The notes: generated by a model from the letters alone, not told the origin. A DNA stretch of 64,000 nt from Phycisphaerales bacterium (GCA_029260575.1 JAJDDB010000009.1:186001-250000); one strand, 5' to 3'; shown: positions 48,139 to 57,230, numbered from the stretch's first letter. Numbers and translations: made by a program.

Positions 48139-49425
48139 ATGCCCGAAGCTCTTTCCGCCATCCTCACTCCGCAGTTCGTCGTTTCCGTTCTCGTGGTCGT
48201 GCTTATCCTGCATTTGGCCCTCGGAGCTGCGGCGTACTTCATCCTGCTGGAGCGCAAAGTTGCCGCGTGGACTCAGGACCGTATCGGACCCAACCGCGTC
48301 GGGCCCATGGGGTTGCTGCAACCGATTGCTGACGGCCTGAAACTGTTCGTCAAGGAAGACTACATCCCGCCCAAAGCCGATGCGACGCTGTTCATCCTTG
48401 CTCCGGCCATCACTGCGTTCACCGCGCTAATCGGCTTCGTCATCATTCCCTTCGGCGGCATGATTGATCTATCCACGGTTCCGTTTGCCGGAACATTCGG
48501 CTGGACCGGCCAGGCCCAGATCGTCGGCGCGAACGTCAACATCGGCGTCATCTACATCGTCGCAGTCGCATCACTTGGCGTGTACGGTGTGGTGCTCGGT
48601 GGGTGGGCATCCAACAGCAAATTCTCATTCCTCGGCGGGCTTCGCGCTGCGGCGCAGATGGTCAGCTACGAAATCCCGCTCGGCCTCGCGCTGCTGTGTG
48701 TCATTCTCACTGCGGGCACTATTCGCCCAGATGAATTCGTTGCCCAACAAACAACCGGCGCGTGGAATATTGTCAACCAGCCGTTGGCTGCGATCATCTT
48801 CTATATCTGCCTGCTTGCTGAAGCCAACCGCACGCCGTTTGACCTCGCAGAAGCAGAGGCAGAACTCGTCGGCGGCTGGCACACTGAATACTCCTCGATG
48901 AAGTGGGCGCTGTTCTTCCTCGGCGAATACATCAACCTCTTCATCGGCGGCGCGCTGTTCGCAGTGCTGTTCCTCGGCGGGTGGTCACTCAATCCAATCG
49001 CCGGTCTGATTCCCATCGACCTGCCGAGTGCAGGAAGCTTCTGGCTGATTCTCGCGCAGGTCGGCATTGTGCTCGGCAAAGCGTTCATCTTTGTCTTCTT
49101 GACGATGATTGTCCGCTGGACCGTTCCGCGATTCCGGTTCGATCAACTCATGCGCCTTGCATGGGAAGGCATGATCCCGACGACGCTACTGCTGCTGCTG
49201 GTCACCAGTTTCTTCGTGTTCATGGGCTGGATGGACTTCATGTGGCTTGCATCGCTGGGCACGATTGCGGTGATTTGGATCGTGCATCCAATGCTGCCGA
49301 AGCAGGCGAATCCGAACCACAAGGTAGCGCTGATCGGAAGTCGATTCAGTCCGATGCCCGATGAAGAGGTCGTGTCTCGGCCGACGCATTCCGCAGCGCT
49401 CGCAGAGTCCGGCGTGCAGTCCTGA
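48139..49425 (+). CDS. nuoH: NADH-quinone oxidoreductase subunit H (NuoH)
   Basis: 428 aa, membrane subunit of complex I next to the quinone site. Recognisable: LERKVAAWTQDRIGPNRVGP (helix I-II loop), LLQPIADGLKLFVKEDYIP, LLAEANRTPFDLAEAEAELVGG with conserved acidic residues, TEYSSMKWALFFLGEYINLF, and FLTMIVRWTVPRFRFDQLM. The C-terminal about 50 residues (KVALIGSRFSPMPDEEV) are soluble. No other nuo gene lies in the window, so it is separated from the rest of complex I. Two terminator-like hairpins follow. Confidence 0.95.
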   Translation: MPEALSAILTPQFVVSVLVVVLILHLALGAAAYFILLERKVAAWTQDRIGPNRVGPMGLLQPIADGLKLFVKEDYIPPKADATLFILAPAITAFTALIGFVIIPFGGMIDLSTVPFAGTFGWTGQAQIVGANVNIGVIYIVAVASLGVYGVVLGGWASNSKFSFLGGLRAAAQMVSYEIPLGLALLCVILTAGTIRPDEFVAQQTTGAWNIVNQPLAAIIFYICLLAEANRTPFDLAEAEAELVGGWHTEYSSMKWALFFLGEYINLFIGGALFAVLFLGGWSLNPIAGLIPIDLPSAGSFWLILAQVGIVLGKAFIFVFLTMIVRWTVPRFRFDQLMRLAWEGMIPTTLLLLLVTSFFVFMGWMDFMWLASLGTIAVIWIVHPMLPKQANPNHKVALIGSRFSPMPDEEVVSRPTHSAALAESGVQS

Positions 49426-49443
49426 ACCGAATTTCACCGACGC

Positions 49444-49489
49444 AAAAAAAGACAGGCGCCGATCGTGTCGGAGCATCGATCGACGCCTG
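49444..49489 (-). terminator. Rho-independent terminator, minus strand
   Basis: Arms CAGGCG(C/T)CGATCG pair at 49453-49465 and 49477-49489 (one mismatch), followed on the minus strand by TCTTTTTTT. It would end the leftward arsM-arsS transcript about 160 nt past arsS. Confidence 0.65.
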
Positions 49490-49526
49490 AGTACTGTTGT
49501 CCCTACGTTCGTTGTCGGTTCGACGC

Positions 49527-49548
49527 GTGCAAACCTTTGCACTTTTTT
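49527..49548 (+). terminator. Rho-independent terminator, plus strand, after nuoH
   Basis: GTGCAAA-CC-TTTGCAC followed by six T. The arms can pair to 6-7 bp. About 100 nt past the nuoH stop. Confidence 0.6.
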
Positions 49549-49653
49549 GCGCCGCGATACGTTAGTTGAATACGACAGAACGCACGTTGTCAAGTGCAAA
49601 CACGTTTTGCATTCGATTTTGTCCACCATTGTGCAGCCGCAAAAACAGGCGCA

Positions 49654-50664
49654 TCATGCAATTGCGCCGCCACAACTGCTGCCTGCGCCCGCTGTGCATC
49701 CATAGCAGTGATCAGCCGTTGTGATCACGCGCGCACCCAGTTCTTCAGCCGTGTAGTTCCACAAAAATCGGCCGTCGGAGTCTGGAATACGCATGTTCAG
49801 CGCCTGATTGAAATCGCAATCGTACAACCGGCCCACCGGATCAATCGACACCTGATGCCTGCACATAAGTCCATCTACGGTGTCGGGGTTATACGCATTG
49901 ACGAGCAGCATCATGTAGTCGCGCAGATGCCCGTCGCGCTCCAGTTCATGCCGCCAGCGCTTGATTGGCATGTTCGTAATCGTCCACAGCTCGTTGAACA
50001 CCAGATCAAACCGGTCGCGCAGCTCTCTGCGGTAGTCCTCAGCCAGCGAAACTTGTGGCGGCGGCAGATGCGGGCCGTTGGGGTTGTACACGAGATTCAG
50101 CCGCAACTCCGGATCACTGCCGTAGCCCACATCGTTGAGTTTTCGCAAACCCTCGACGGAAGCGTCATACGCGCCGCGCCCACGTTGCCAATTGACGTTG
50201 TCTTCCAGATAGCACGGCATCGACGCGACGACTTGAAACTGATGATCCGCCAGAAACTGCGGAACCCACTCAAACGACCTGCCGGTTTTCTTGTCTGTGT
50301 ATTCAATGATCGTGGGATTGCACCGGTCCATCAGGCTCTTGCCTGCTGCGCGAAGTTCACGAACCATCCACTGAAAATTCGGGTTCATTTCCGGGCTGCC
50401 GCCGGTGAAATCGATTGTTTCGATTGATTCGTGTGCGACCGCCCAGTCCACAACCTTCCGGGCGGTGGTTTCGTCCATATTCTCACCTGGCTTCGTGCGG
50501 GCAGGCGACGACTCGACATGACAATGCCGACAGGCAAGATTGCACACGTACCCGATGTTGATCTGCAACGTTGAGATGCGCGGCGCAGCCCGCAGCTCAT
50601 GTTCGAAATGCAGATGGAACGCATCATCAGGAAGAATTGGCAATTCAAGCGTCGTCAAACACAC
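49654..50664 (-). CDS. arsS: Radical SAM protein of arsenosugar biosynthesis (ArsS)
   Basis: 336 aa. The 4Fe-4S/SAM cluster motif CNLACRHCHVE lies near residue 41, and the C-terminal family domain has further cysteines (YDCDF, HCYGCTAGAGSSCGG). ArsS proteins transfer a 5'-deoxyadenosyl group of SAM to a methylated arsenical, giving 5'-deoxyadenosyl-dimethylarsine, the route to arsenosugars. Follows arsM by 58 nt on the same strand; the pair is the known two-gene core. Starts at GTG; a TTG two codons in is an alternative, since AGAGG lies right upstream. Confidence 0.9.
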   Translation of the reverse strand: MCLTTLELPILPDDAFHLHFEHELRAAPRISTLQINIGYVCNLACRHCHVESSPARTKPGENMDETTARKVVDWAVAHESIETIDFTGGSPEMNPNFQWMVRELRAAGKSLMDRCNPTIIEYTDKKTGRSFEWVPQFLADHQFQVVASMPCYLEDNVNWQRGRGAYDASVEGLRKLNDVGYGSDPELRLNLVYNPNGPHLPPPQVSLAEDYRRELRDRFDLVFNELWTITNMPIKRWRHELERDGHLRDYMMLLVNAYNPDTVDGLMCRHQVSIDPVGRLYDCDFNQALNMRIPDSDGRFLWNYTAEELGARVITTADHCYGCTAGAGSSCGGAIA

Positions 50665-50722
50665 CTCTGCAATCCAGTGTCACAATTAATCACTCGATGG
50701 GCCCAACCGGCTGCGGGAACAA

Positions 50723-51718
50723 TCAGCAGCACCCGCCGCCTGCGTAATGCCACGTCGAATTCGTGACTGTCAGATGCGGATTGCCCAGTGACTCCAGCGC
50801 GCCAGCCGTCTTGTCACACACCGGCAGCGGAAGATCACGCTGCATCACATGATCCTTGCCGTCATCGAACGATTCATCAGGCCCGGCATAAATCACCGAT
50901 CGGCCTGTGAAGACGCACGCGCCATCGGTCGGCACAGGCGTTCGATACGCGCACACTTCGATCGTCTCCAAAAGCAGATCAGCATCAATGTCATAACGAT
51001 GCGTATCGAGCATGCGGTACGGCCTGCGGCTGCGTACTTCCACGCTGCCGAATCCCGCCTCGACGATTTTCTGCATGTACTGTTCATACGTCAGGCAACC
51101 GGACAGACACTGTGCCCGCAGAACTTCGTCATTGCGCAGATGTTCAGGAATCGGCCGCGGTGTGATCGGATCGCTCATCACCAGCCGCCCAGCACTCTTG
51201 AGGGCTCGGTGCATCTCGCTGAGCGCCTGTTCCAGATCGCCCTGTGTACCGATTGAGCCGGCATCAGTTGTCGTGAAAATGTTGAACAGGCAGTTCTGCG
51301 CCGCAAGGTCAATTTCACCGTCATTGACGGGCAGATCCAGCGCATCACCATCGCGCAGATCAACGAACGATGGATCAAACCAGTCGTTGAGTTTCGCAGC
51401 AGTTTCGAAATTCTGCCGAGCTGCTTCGCGCATCTCCGCAACTGGATCGACTGCAATCACACCGCCGGGGGTTCGTGCGAAATACGCAAGCTGCAACGCT
51501 TCCAGCCCGCCACCCACGCCGACGTACAGCACGGATTGATCAGCCGCCATGTCCTGCAGGTGAATCGTCGTCCCGCAACCGTAGTTCATCTCGTGCATGA
51601 TTGATGGAATCACCAGCCCGGGCAGATACCTCGGGGTCTGCGGCACGCAGCAGAGATTGCTTGCAGGCGACTCCGCAGCCTGCCTGTACACGTCCTGAAC
51701 GGTGCTGTGATACGTCAT
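50723..51718 (-). CDS. arsM: Arsenite S-adenosylmethyltransferase of arsenosugar biosynthesis (ArsM)
   Basis: 331 aa. SAM-dependent methyltransferase that methylates As(III), here to the dimethyl stage used by ArsS. Cys pair NLCC at the N-terminus and GCG in MHEMNYGCGTTI, typical of the arsenosugar ArsM type; motif I LYVGVGGGLEAL; later cysteines (QNCLFN, AQCLSGC). The terminal YAGGGCC is unusual and may also bind As. The ATG MTYHSTVQDVYRQA is chosen over the longer frame. arsM is upstream of arsS in one leftward transcript. No arsR, acr3 or arsC adjacent. Confidence 0.9.
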   Translation of the reverse strand: MTYHSTVQDVYRQAAESPASNLCCVPQTPRYLPGLVIPSIMHEMNYGCGTTIHLQDMAADQSVLYVGVGGGLEALQLAYFARTPGGVIAVDPVAEMREAARQNFETAAKLNDWFDPSFVDLRDGDALDLPVNDGEIDLAAQNCLFNIFTTTDAGSIGTQGDLEQALSEMHRALKSAGRLVMSDPITPRPIPEHLRNDEVLRAQCLSGCLTYEQYMQKIVEAGFGSVEVRSRRPYRMLDTHRYDIDADLLLETIEVCAYRTPVPTDGACVFTGRSVIYAGPDESFDDGKDHVMQRDLPLPVCDKTAGALESLGNPHLTVTNSTWHYAGGGCC

Positions 51719-51839
51719 CGAGCTGCGGTTCCTTTTCCTGATTGATGTGCCGACCATTGCTGCATAACACCGCCGATCGGCCATGTATTCCTGTCGGGTC
51801 ATCATGATAGAGCCAACGCCCGCAGTTCAGCAGAGTTCG

Positions 51840-51845
51840 TACGAT
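51840..51845 (+). promoter_or_regulatory. -10 box TACGAT, leaderless start of the small protein gene
   Basis: TACGAT followed by 7 nt and ATG. It serves the small ORF-thrC pair. Confidence 0.4.
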
Positions 51846-51852
51846 ATGTCGC

Positions 51853-52068
51853 ATGTCGCGTGTGATCGATAATCTGGGCGGTCTCTGGGCACTGCTGCGA
51901 CTGGCAGCACGCACTGGTTTCAAGATGCGCGGGCCGTATTGGCGCTGGCGCTACGAGACAGCCCTTGGCACCGATCCGAAGCGCAGACCCAAAACATTCG
52001 CACAGCTCCGCGCCATCCTTGCCTATGGCAGGTGGCTTCACCGCATCCGCAAGGCACACTGGCAATGA
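51853..52068 (+). CDS. Small basic protein translationally coupled to thrC
   Basis: 71 aa, unknown function. Highly basic and aromatic (LLRLAARTGFKMRGPYWRWRYETALG, KRRPKTFAQLRAILAYGRWLHRIRKAHW), likely two amphipathic helices, perhaps binding membrane or RNA. It is supported as real by its promoter-like box, and by the ATGA overlap of its stop with the thrC start. No known domain. Confidence 0.65.
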   Translation: MSRVIDNLGGLWALLRLAARTGFKMRGPYWRWRYETALGTDPKRRPKTFAQLRAILAYGRWLHRIRKAHWQ

Positions 52069-53345
52069 CAACAGCCACAACGACAGCAGAGAAATGTTTC
52101 GTCACCCATCTCGAATCAGCGATTGATGGCACGCATCTGCCCGCGCACACCCTACAGACGACTCACGAAGGCAGACCTCTGTGGGTGCGCTATGACCTCG
52201 ATGCGATTGGCCAGGCCGTGTCACGCGATGATCTTCGCAATCGCCCGGCAACGATGTGGCGATATCGCGAACTGCTGCCGTATCAAGCAATCAACGATAT
52301 TGTCAGTCTTGGTGAAGTGATGACGCCGGTCATTGCATGTCCACAATTAGCTCATGGAATCGGCGGCACCGGCGAAGTGTTCATCAAAGATGAATCCCAC
52401 CTGCCGACCGGCTCGTTCAAATCGCGCGGCATGGCTATGGCGATCACCATGGCCAAAGCGCTCGGCGTGACCCGCATTGCATTACCCACCGCAGGAAACG
52501 CAGGCGGCGCTGCTGCTGCATATGCAACACGAGCCCGCATAGAGTGTTTCGTCTTCATGCCGGCGGACACGCCGATTGTCAATCGCTATGAAGCTGCGCT
52601 CTTCGGAGCAAAGTCGTATCTCGTCAACGGCTTAATTTCTGACTGCGGCCGAATTGTTCAGCACGGCAAAGAGTCCATGCGCTGGTTTGATCTGTCCACA
52701 CTGAAAGAGCCGTACCGCATCGAAGGCAAGAAGACGATGGGCCTCGAACTGGCAGAACAGTTTGACTGGAAACTCCCCGATGCGATTCTCTATCCGACCG
52801 GCGGCGGCACCGGGCTCATCGGTATGTGGAAAGCATTCAAGGAACTGCAAGCCCTCGGCTGGCTCGAGTCCGACACCATGCCGCGCATGTACGCCTGCCA
52901 GTCCAACGGCTGCGCTCCGATTGTCAATGCGTTTGATGTAGGCGAGCGCTTTGCTGAGCCGCCAGACAACCCGCACACGATCGCAAGCGGCCTGCGTGTC
53001 CCCAAAGCGGTCGGTGACTTCATGATTCTCGATGCTGTACGCGAATCCGGCGGGGCTGCAATCGCAGCAGATGAAAACGAAATAGTTCCCGCAATGCGTC
53101 AAGCTGCAAGCAGCGAAGGTCTTTCCATCTGCCCGGAAACAGCAGCCTGCATCGCAGCCTTGCAGAAGCTTCATGAAAGCGGCGCAATCAAACCGCATGA
53201 CCGCGTCGTCATCTTCAACACCGGCGCGATGCAGAAGTACGTCGAAGCGATGACGATCGATTTGCCCGCTGTCGATCACGAACGATTGACAAGCGCCGAT
53301 CCCCAGCAGCTCAAATCGATATTGGAATTCGAAACACAAATATGA
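52065..53345 (+). CDS. thrC: Threonine synthase
   Basis: 426 aa PLP enzyme making threonine from O-phosphohomoserine. PLP Lys119 in LPTGSFKSRGMA; phosphate-binding GGGTG in YPTGGGTGLIGMW. N-terminal THL..AIDGTHLPAHTLQ and the RYDLDAI stretch belong to the type found in planctomycetes. Start ATG overlaps the small gene stop. The longer frame (42 extra codons) is the other strand's shadow of that gene. Methionine or threonine leader elements are not visible. Cytoplasmic. Confidence 0.93.
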   Translation: MTTATTTAEKCFVTHLESAIDGTHLPAHTLQTTHEGRPLWVRYDLDAIGQAVSRDDLRNRPATMWRYRELLPYQAINDIVSLGEVMTPVIACPQLAHGIGGTGEVFIKDESHLPTGSFKSRGMAMAITMAKALGVTRIALPTAGNAGGAAAAYATRARIECFVFMPADTPIVNRYEAALFGAKSYLVNGLISDCGRIVQHGKESMRWFDLSTLKEPYRIEGKKTMGLELAEQFDWKLPDAILYPTGGGTGLIGMWKAFKELQALGWLESDTMPRMYACQSNGCAPIVNAFDVGERFAEPPDNPHTIASGLRVPKAVGDFMILDAVRESGGAAIAADENEIVPAMRQAASSEGLSICPETAACIAALQKLHESGAIKPHDRVVIFNTGAMQKYVEAMTIDLPAVDHERLTSADPQQLKSILEFETQI

Positions 53346-53385
53346 TTCGCTCGCACCATCGACGCGCGGTGAGGTTGCAGCGAGC

Positions 53386-53391
53386 TACACT
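53386..53391 (+). promoter_or_regulatory. -10 box TACACT, leaderless start of the methyltransferase
   Basis: TACACT followed by 8 nt and ATG, the same arrangement as nuoH and the GT39 gene. Confidence 0.45.
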
Positions 53392-53399
53392 GCCCGCTC

Positions 53400-54185
53400 A
53401 TGCCAAAATACCAACCGCTCAACTGGTACGACGCACCGCTGTACTACGACATCATCTTCGATGAAGGCACCCGCGACGAAACGAATTTTCTCGAAGACAG
53501 TCTGGCGGCCCACGGCCGCACCGATGGCTGGCATGTCCTTGAACCCGCATGCGGCTCCGGCCGGCTCGTCGCTGCGCTCGCTTCACGCGGCTACACAGTC
53601 GCCGGATGCGACATCAGCGAGCACATGCTCCGCTATGCCCGTGGGCGCATCAAACGACGAAAGCTACGCGCAACACTTCTCAACGAACCTATGCAGACGT
53701 TCGCGCAGCCGGATACGTTCGACCTCGCGCATTGTCTGGTCAGCACGTTCAAATATCTTCTCACCGAAGACGATGCCGTCAGCCATCTGCGATGCGTTGC
53801 CCGGTCACTCAAGCCCGGCGGCATCTATGTCCTCGGCCTGCACTTTACCGATTACGACGATGATCGCACCAATCGCGAGCGCTGGGTCGCCCGGCGGCGC
53901 GGCGTCCATGTCGTCTGCAACATACAGGGCTGGCCTGCTGATCAACGCAATCGCCTCGAACGCGTACGCAGCAGATTGATCGTCACCCGCAGCGGCGAGA
54001 TGCATCACTACGAAACCAACTGGCAGTTCCGCACCTACAACCTGCAGCAACTTCGCGATCTTCTTGCCAAAGTGCCTGCGCTGGAACACATTGCCACCTA
54101 CGGCTTCGACCACCGCATCGACAACCCCGTCCCGTTCGATGGCAGACAACTCGATGTCGTACTCATTCTCCGCAGGCGTTCGTAG
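53400..54185 (+). CDS. Class I SAM-dependent methyltransferase
   Basis: 261 aa. N-terminal APLYYDIIFDEGTRDE typical of a DUF of plant and planctomycete methyltransferases; motif I VLEPACGSGRLVAALASRGY near residue 46, acidic loop CDISEHML, motif IV FDLAHCLVSTFKYL and motif post-IV LKPGGIYVLGLHF. Substrate unknown. Lies between thrC and the GT39 gene with 54-nt and 28-nt gaps, each gene with its own TACACT box. Confidence 0.85.
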   Translation: MPKYQPLNWYDAPLYYDIIFDEGTRDETNFLEDSLAAHGRTDGWHVLEPACGSGRLVAALASRGYTVAGCDISEHMLRYARGRIKRRKLRATLLNEPMQTFAQPDTFDLAHCLVSTFKYLLTEDDAVSHLRCVARSLKPGGIYVLGLHFTDYDDDRTNRERWVARRRGVHVVCNIQGWPADQRNRLERVRSRLIVTRSGEMHHYETNWQFRTYNLQQLRDLLAKVPALEHIATYGFDHRIDNPVPFDGRQLDVVLILRRRS

Positions 54186-54199
54186 TCGAGGACACGCGG

Positions 54200-54205
54200 T
54201 ACACT
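54200..54205 (+). promoter_or_regulatory. -10 box TACACT, leaderless start of the GT39 gene
   Basis: TACACT followed by 8 nt and GTG. This box fixes the start of the GT39 gene. Confidence 0.45.
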
Positions 54206-54213
54206 CCGCTGTA

Positions 54214-55659
54214 GTGTCTGATACACATACACACACACTTGAAGAACCCGCACTGCGCCTTGCACCAAAGTGGCTGCGCATCTGGGGCCGGCTGCGCATA
54301 TATCTTGTGCCGATACTGATCCTGCTCATCCTCGGCCTGCCGCAGATGACAGCGGGGCGTGTGCGCGTCGACTCCGGGCTGTATGGCGGGCTGTCACTGA
54401 ACGCGTATGACAACGGCCACTTCTGGACATTGATGTCCGGCGATGTGCCGTACTTCCGCAAACCACCGCTGCCGTTCTGGATTCACGGCGCGATCATGTC
54501 TCTGCTCGGCCGCGATCTGTGGGTTATGCGCCTCGGTGGACTGCTTGCAGCGAGCCTGTGCGTGATTACAACCGTCGCAATCGGACGCCAACTTGCCGGG
54601 CCGCGCGTCGGCTTGCTTGCCGGCATCGTCTTCACGCTTTACGACGGGTTCTTCCGGTACATCAAGCGCTTCATTCTCGATTACTGGCATACGCTGTTCA
54701 TTCTCATTGCCGTGTACCTGTTCGTTCTTGCGGTCAGGAAACGCCGGCCGTGGATGATCGCGGTCGGCGGGGCATCACTCGGGCTGGCGATGATGTGCAA
54801 ACCGTTGTCCGCCATCATCGCGCTGCCGATCCTCGGCGTGTGGCTTCTTCTCATTGGCCAAGCGAAATATCTCTGGTGGCTCATTCCCGCTGCGCTTGCT
54901 GCGATAGCAGTCGCAGGGCCGTGGCATATCTCGATGTCATTGCTGCACGGCGATATGTTCATCGGCGAATACTTCGGCACGCAGGTTCTCGACCGTGGCA
55001 CCGGCGATGAATTCGAAGCAGAACCGTGGTACTGGTACGCCGCACATCTGCTCGGCCACTACTGGCCGTGGATGATCACACTAGTCGCAGGCAGCATCAC
55101 GTGGATGTGCAGCAGCGCCGCCCGCAAGCGTGACTGGAAACTCCTGCTGCTCGTCGTCACATGGTGCGGCATCTGGCTGGTGCTGACGAGCTGGTTCGCA
55201 GACAAACGCGATCGCTACATCTTGCACATCATGCCGATCCTCGCGTTGGTCAGCGCGGTGTGGCTTGCGCGCTGGTCGCCGAAGCAGATGCGCCGCGGCG
55301 CGCAGTGGTGGGTGGACGGCCTGTGCGCGTTTGGCGTCATAATCGCAGCAGGGCTGATGGTTTCGCCCGTTGCATTTGATAAACCCGATGAAACGGAATG
55401 GGTCGCTGCGTATCAGTATGTGCGCGATCATCCCGAAGAAACATTCTGGATCGGTTCAATCAACTACCGCGATGGCGGGCGGATTTACATGTACACCGGC
55501 GTCTGGCCGAACAACCGTATTGATGTGCATGGCAAAATTGTGAGCTACCCGCCCGGCGCGCTGGTGCTGTACTACAAAGATCAGAACCCGCAGCCGAACC
55601 CGGATGATGAAGTTGTCTTTGACCAGGGTGTGCTGACGATCGTGCGCATGCAGGAATAA
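54214..55659 (+). CDS. ArnT/PMT-like (GT39) membrane glycosyltransferase
   Basis: 481 aa from a GTG (VSDTHTHTLEE). About 11-12 helices; the first periplasmic loop holds RVDSGLYGGLSLNAYDNGHFWT with the catalytic-type Asp and KPPLPFWI, as in ArnT and protein mannosyltransferases, which use polyprenyl-phosphate sugars. Likely modifies protein or lipid on the periplasmic side. The preceding 50 codons of the frame lie in the methyltransferase gene. Its end abuts the stop of the convergent membrane protein gene. Confidence 0.85.
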   Translation: MSDTHTHTLEEPALRLAPKWLRIWGRLRIYLVPILILLILGLPQMTAGRVRVDSGLYGGLSLNAYDNGHFWTLMSGDVPYFRKPPLPFWIHGAIMSLLGRDLWVMRLGGLLAASLCVITTVAIGRQLAGPRVGLLAGIVFTLYDGFFRYIKRFILDYWHTLFILIAVYLFVLAVRKRRPWMIAVGGASLGLAMMCKPLSAIIALPILGVWLLLIGQAKYLWWLIPAALAAIAVAGPWHISMSLLHGDMFIGEYFGTQVLDRGTGDEFEAEPWYWYAAHLLGHYWPWMITLVAGSITWMCSSAARKRDWKLLLLVVTWCGIWLVLTSWFADKRDRYILHIMPILALVSAVWLARWSPKQMRRGAQWWVDGLCAFGVIIAAGLMVSPVAFDKPDETEWVAAYQYVRDHPEETFWIGSINYRDGGRIYMYTGVWPNNRIDVHGKIVSYPPGALVLYYKDQNPQPNPDDEVVFDQGVLTIVRMQE

Positions 55660-57117
55660 TCACGCCGCATGCGACCTCTTCGAGGTATCTGCGCGCAGTT
55701 GCATTATGCGATCAGTGTGCGCGGTCTGTCCTATCCGCAGTTCAATGGGATTGCGCCGTAACCATCCCAGCAGTGTGGTAATGAACAGCGCGATGCCGAT
55801 CATTTCGAGCAGTTCTTCGCCGGCAACAATGCATTCGTACTGCAGGCTGGACTGGCCGTACGTCGAAGACCACCATCCGCCGATCGCTTCGATGCCGAGC
55901 GATCCTGAAACAAAAATCGCACCGCTGGCGATGATCATGCACGCAAATCTGGGCGGCAGTCGAAACAGATCGCGGGCGCACAGAACGAAAACACATCCAG
56001 CCACAACAGCTCCTGCGATCACCCACGGAAAGTGCAGCAGCCCGCTGGTCTGCCACAATTCGCGCAACGGCACAATCGATAATTCGTGCAGGCTTGCAAA
56101 TTCATCCAGCGAAAAACCGGTGAATGTTGCCGCAAGAATCCACCACATATGCGGGCTTTGCGTCGGGCGGCTTCCTGCTGCACACATCGCGCTTACAGCT
56201 GCGGCGCTCAGCAGCAACATCGAACTGAACCAGGAGGTCGCATTGCCTTCACCATCAAGATGAAACAGACGCACAAAACCGAGCAATCGACCGTGGTCAA
56301 AGATATATGTCGAGATCTGTCCGGCAATGCCGGCGACAAATATGATTGTGACAAGCACAGCCAACACACAAGTGGGCGAACAACTCGTTGTGCGAAGTGT
56401 CGGCACTGCGATATTCTGCATCTGCATATGCCGCAATAGTGCATATATGAAAACGATGACGCCGGACATCTCTAACAGTTCTTCAACCGTCGCAAGCAAA
56501 GCATACGCTGATGACTGCATATTCAGATCATGCGCTGATAGATACGCTGCGCCGATCATTTCCACCCCGAGTGCACCGCCGACATACATGCTACCTGCCA
56601 GTATGAACAGCGCACTCGTGCGGCGCGATATACTGCGCAACAGTGGAATCATCCATACCCCGAGCGCAGCCACAAAGAACATTGCAGGTATGACCCAGGT
56701 ACTGCGCAGAAAGCCTTCAGTCGGCATCAATGCATGCAGATAACCGGACATCTCGTCGTGAATGCCCGCTGCCTCATCAAGCGAGAACATTGCAAACAGC
56801 CCTGCGAGCACGAACCACCTTCGGCGCTGATCTTTGGCGCTGCAATGCAAAGCGATTGCGAGTAACAACGCAGCGCACCCCAGCAACATGACAGCGGAAT
56901 ACCACGTCGGAATCTTGCCCTCAGCATTGACTGTGAACAGCTGTGCGAAATGCACTCCTGCATCAGTCGGATTCAGCGCCACTGCGAAAGACTGTGCGAC
57001 CAGATTGAGCAGATGCAATACGATGATTGCGACAAGCAGCGTGCGCATTACCAGCGTCACCGGTACACCAACCGGCTTCGACGACAGCGTCGACGGAGTG
57101 CAGCGTCCAACTGGCAT
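55660..57117 (-). CDS. Internally duplicated polytopic membrane protein (SLDE/EELLEM)
   Basis: 485 aa, about 12-14 helices, not a named family to me. The sequence is two homologous halves. First half: MFSLDEAAGIHDE, WVIPAMFFVAALGVW, GGALGVEMIGAA, ATVEELLEMSGVIVFIYALL. Second half: GFSLDEFASLHEL, WVIAGAVVAGCVFV, SGSLGIEAIGGW, VAGEELLEMIGIALFITTLL. The paired D-E-x5-H-(D/E) and E-E-L-L-E-M carboxylate/His sets would lie in adjacent helices and could bind metal ions. Start MPVGRCTP is tentative; a Met 23 codons further in is possible. Divergent from radA. Confidence 0.8.
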   Translation of the reverse strand: MPVGRCTPSTLSSKPVGVPVTLVMRTLLVAIIVLHLLNLVAQSFAVALNPTDAGVHFAQLFTVNAEGKIPTWYSAVMLLGCAALLLAIALHCSAKDQRRRWFVLAGLFAMFSLDEAAGIHDEMSGYLHALMPTEGFLRSTWVIPAMFFVAALGVWMIPLLRSISRRTSALFILAGSMYVGGALGVEMIGAAYLSAHDLNMQSSAYALLATVEELLEMSGVIVFIYALLRHMQMQNIAVPTLRTTSCSPTCVLAVLVTIIFVAGIAGQISTYIFDHGRLLGFVRLFHLDGEGNATSWFSSMLLLSAAAVSAMCAAGSRPTQSPHMWWILAATFTGFSLDEFASLHELSIVPLRELWQTSGLLHFPWVIAGAVVAGCVFVLCARDLFRLPPRFACMIIASGAIFVSGSLGIEAIGGWWSSTYGQSSLQYECIVAGEELLEMIGIALFITTLLGWLRRNPIELRIGQTAHTDRIMQLRADTSKRSHAA

Positions 57118-57230
57118 TGTTCGAAAATTTCCCCTTCTGATCTGCTGACATTTTCGGCCTGATGCCAGCAGTACGTCACAGCGGCTTGGCGAACCCGCAA
57201 TATTCGGCATCGCAAGCCAACTCTTGGAAG

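Noticed and set aside
49595-49611. Second inverted repeat TGCAAA-N5-TTTGCA after nuoH
   Set aside because: No T-tract on the relevant strand; reported only as a possible echo of the terminator at 49527.
50665-50722. TCAC...TCAC motif between arsM and arsS as a CRP-type site
   Set aside because: The two TCAC elements are direct repeats, not inverted, so they do not match the palindrome.
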